Shown here: piece after piece, positions 62,323-64,000 of the stretch
How positions within the stretch are numbered: position 1 is the stretch's first letter
Layout of the letters: every line of letters begins with the position of its first letter
Assembly (NCBI RefSeq): GCF_019599185.1
Contig: NZ_JAIEUL010000012.1
Location: 62,001-126,000 of the forward strand
Reading direction: 5' to 3'
Origin: Cryobacterium inferilacus
GTDB lineage: Bacteria > Actinomycetota > Actinomycetes > Actinomycetales > Microbacteriaceae
Length of the DNA: 64,000 nt
Translations under genes and position numbers: made by a program
Notes under the pieces: model-generated
Database searches by the model: none
Told to the model about the DNA's origin: nothing
Seen by the model: the letters and a program-made list of their open reading frames with translations, nothing else

Positions 62323-63612
62323 CTAGTTCGTGTTGGCGTAGAGCCAGGGCAAGGGTGCGACCTTGGTGCCCTTGATGCCGCCGACGCGGATCTCGAAGTG
62401 CAGGTGCGGACCGGTCGACATACCCGTCGACCCGACCTTGCCGATGACCTGGCCGACCTTGACCACGTCGCCGGTCTCCAGCAGCATCGAGCCGTGGATC
62501 ATGTGGGCGTAGACACTGGAGACCAGTTCACCGTCGATCATGTGGTCGATGATCATGTGCACACCGAGACTGGCTTCGCCGTCTTCGGTGTAGCTCACGA
62601 CGCCGTCGGCGATGGCCTGGATCGGAGCGCCGACGCCGGGGTTGAAGTCCTGACCGCCGTGGTTGGCGGAGCAGCCGGCGCAGTTGCGCGGGCCGAACTG
62701 GTCGCCGACGTGCACTCCGACGGCGAACGGCCACTGCACGGTGCCGTTGGGGTTGTTGGTGAAGGTGTCTTCAAGACGGATGCCGCTGGCCGCTGCGACC
62801 TCGGCGATGGACCTGGCCTGGTAGCTGTCCTGCTGCACCGTGATGGTGTCGGTGCCGGCAAGGTCAATGGTCTGGGCGGGCTCGGTGCTGACGGGCATCG
62901 TGGCCTCGAGCGCAGCGGCGCGCACGTCGCTGGACGACAGCAGGGAGTCGGCGGGCAGGGACGTGGCCACGGCCAGCATGGCCACGACCGACATCGCCAC
63001 AATGGAGCCGGTCTTGGTCGCCAGCATGCGCATGCGGTGGTGACCGGAATGCACCGACACCGGGGCGCGGCTGGCCGGCGCGGTCTTGGCGCGGGTGCGC
63101 GGCACGAAGTCGGGCAGAACACGCTCTGGAGCAACCGACGCTGTGCGGGGCGCTGCGGCCTCGGCGGTGGCGAGGGGGGCCGGAGCCTCGGTGAAGGCCT
63201 GCTCCGCGCGCAGCTGGGCGCGCAGGGCCGCCCGCGACGGCAGCGGGATCGAGGTCGTGATGGTGTTCGGCGAGATGTCGCTCGGAATCTGCTCGTAGGC
63301 AGGCTCCTCTGGCAGCGAGAGGTCCTGCTGGCGAATGACGACGGTCTCGAGGCTGGGTTCGGCCAGCTCGGCGGCCACCAGGATCTGCGCCTCGGCGGTG
63401 AGCACAGTGGTCTCGGCGGCGATGTCGGCGATCGAGTCCTGGGCGACAGCCGGCTGCTCCTCGGCGAACGGCGCGTTGCGGCGTTCGAGTTCGCGCAGTT
63501 CACGGCGGGTCAGCGCGCGCGCGGGCACGGTTCCTTCGGTTGTCACGACGCCCTGCGAGGGGTCACTCGAGTCGGCTGCGGAGGCATCCGGCTGCGGGGA
63601 GTGAGGTGACAA
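62323..63612 (-). CDS. M23 family metallopeptidase (cell-wall endopeptidase type)
   Basis: The 429-residue protein has a cytoplasmic tail of about 230 residues rich in Ala, Glu and Arg, one membrane segment (TGSIVAMSVVAMLAVATSLP), and a C-terminal M23/LytM domain with NHGGQDFNPGVGAPIQAIAD and the metal ligands in STGMSTGPHLHFEIRV. It should cut peptidoglycan cross-links or regulate wall remodelling outside the cell. The start is uncertain: TTG 63612 lies about 30 bases after a good promoter; GTG 63546 is an alternative. Confidence 0.85.
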   Translation of the reverse strand: MSPHSPQPDASAADSSDPSQGVVTTEGTVPARALTRRELRELERRNAPFAEEQPAVAQDSIADIAAETTVLTAEAQILVAAELAEPSLETVVIRQQDLSLPEEPAYEQIPSDISPNTITTSIPLPSRAALRAQLRAEQAFTEAPAPLATAEAAAPRTASVAPERVLPDFVPRTRAKTAPASRAPVSVHSGHHRMRMLATKTGSIVAMSVVAMLAVATSLPADSLLSSSDVRAAALEATMPVSTEPAQTIDLAGTDTITVQQDSYQARSIAEVAAASGIRLEDTFTNNPNGTVQWPFAVGVHVGDQFGPRNCAGCSANHGGQDFNPGVGAPIQAIADGVVSYTEDGEASLGVHMIIDHMIDGELVSSVYAHMIHGSMLLETGDVVKVGQVIGKVGSTGMSTGPHLHFEIRVGGIKGTKVAPLPWLYANTN

Positions 63613-63644
63613 AGGTGGGGTACTTTCGGCGCGATGGACAGGAC

Positions 63645-63672
63645 AACATACCCGCGACTTCGGCCGAGCCAA
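63645..63672 (-). promoter_or_regulatory. Promoter of the M23 peptidase gene
   Basis: On the reverse strand TTGGCT (63667-63672) and TATGTT (63645-63650) are 16 bases apart. The region up to 63857 is otherwise gene-free. Confidence 0.5.
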
Positions 63673-63857
63673 AGTAACGAATAGGTAAAGGCTAGCGGGC
63701 GGGCGGCGTCTGCGCCATCTGACGGTGCCGCAAAACCACCGCAAACGGCCGTCAGGGACGCCCGCGAGCGGCGACTCACGCACGCACGAAGAGGGCTAAA
63801 AATCCGCTACTGGCCTGCTATTGCGCCGCGGGACACACTCGGAGGGCCATCGCATCC

Positions 63858-64000
63858 TCATATGTCGTCTTCGGCCATAAATTCGTTGAAAAGATTCAGC
63901 AGGATGGGTTCGGCCGCGGCGTAGAGATCGGGAGCCGCGGCGATGAGAAGGCTGATGCCTTCACGGTCGTCGCCGAACGCGCCGACCTTCGCGCCGGCCT
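63858..64000 (-). CDS. C-terminal fragment of an unrecognised protein
   Basis: The reverse strand carries an open frame of 46 codons ending at TGA 63858, cut by the window edge. It reads GDDREGISLLIAAAPDLYAA and ends NLFNEFMAEDDI. Codon usage is normal for the window, so it is probably real. I cannot assign a family from this part. Confidence 0.55.
   Translation of the reverse strand, partial: AGAKVGAFGDDREGISLLIAAAPDLYAAAEPILLNLFNEFMAEDDI

Overview
This high-GC window looks like chromosomal DNA of an actinobacterium, most likely from the Microbacteriaceae (Cryobacterium-like). The genus is inference. The signs are GC-rich codon usage throughout, a DUF222/HNH (13E12-type) nuclease, a RamB-type regulator facing aceA, the order tRNA-Trp-secE-nusG-rplK-rplA with a long acidic NusG N-terminus, mycobacterial-type HadA/HadB dehydratases beside murB, and a short repeat built on TCGACAAGCTC, a motif I associate with Microbacteriaceae. 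I see no phage, insertion sequence, integrase or CRISPR array.

Layout. 1-5.2 kb: a ribose-type sugar ABC importer with a Gfo/Idh oxidoreductase and the start of a sugar-phosphate isomerase. 5.2-10.1 kb: quinone-oxidoreductase-like protein, photolyase, HNH protein, acetyltransferase. 10.2-15.1 kb: glyoxylate shunt (aceB, aceA) with divergent ramB. 15.3-19.4 kb: MarR regulator, then a transglutaminase / alpha-E / circularly permuted ATP-grasp operon. 19.7-21.3 kb: a fused dipeptide-type permease-ATPase whose ATPase half has lost its catalytic residues. 21.4-25.1 kb: GntR regulator and the rplA-rplK-nusG-secE-tRNA-Trp block. 25.2-34.3 kb: aminotransferase, membrane protein, ABC-2 exporter with a histidine kinase and response regulator, murB, hadA/hadB-like genes and an acetyltransferase. 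34.4-37.0 kb: metQIN-type importer. 37.2-41.9 kb: HEAT protein, SGNH hydrolase, and a glycosyltransferase / deacetylase-methyltransferase / acyl-CoA-dehydrogenase-like operon. 42.4-51.0 kb: a beta-glucoside-type uptake operon (GH3 enzyme, two permeases, binding protein) with divergent LacI regulator, ThuA protein and a second Gfo/Idh enzyme. 51.1-53.5 kb: small membrane protein, a probable nucleotidyltransferase toxin-antitoxin pair, tRNA-Met and tRNA-Thr. 53.6-61.2 kb: a maltose/maltodextrin regulon (GH13, malG, malF, malE and a divergent alpha-glucosidase) with paired operators. 61.4-64 kb: small alarmone synthetase, M23 peptidase and one truncated gene.

Two themes cut across the genes. Several genes have a -10-like hexamer 6-7 nt before the start codon, pointing to leaderless mRNAs. 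Two kinds of short repeat are scattered here: a TCGACAAGCTC element that is translated in frame inside aceB and an aminotransferase, and a hairpin family with GAGTTGCCGC/GCGGCAACTC arms found only between convergent genes. The most unusual single gene is the fused pseudo-ATPase transporter at 19655-21328.
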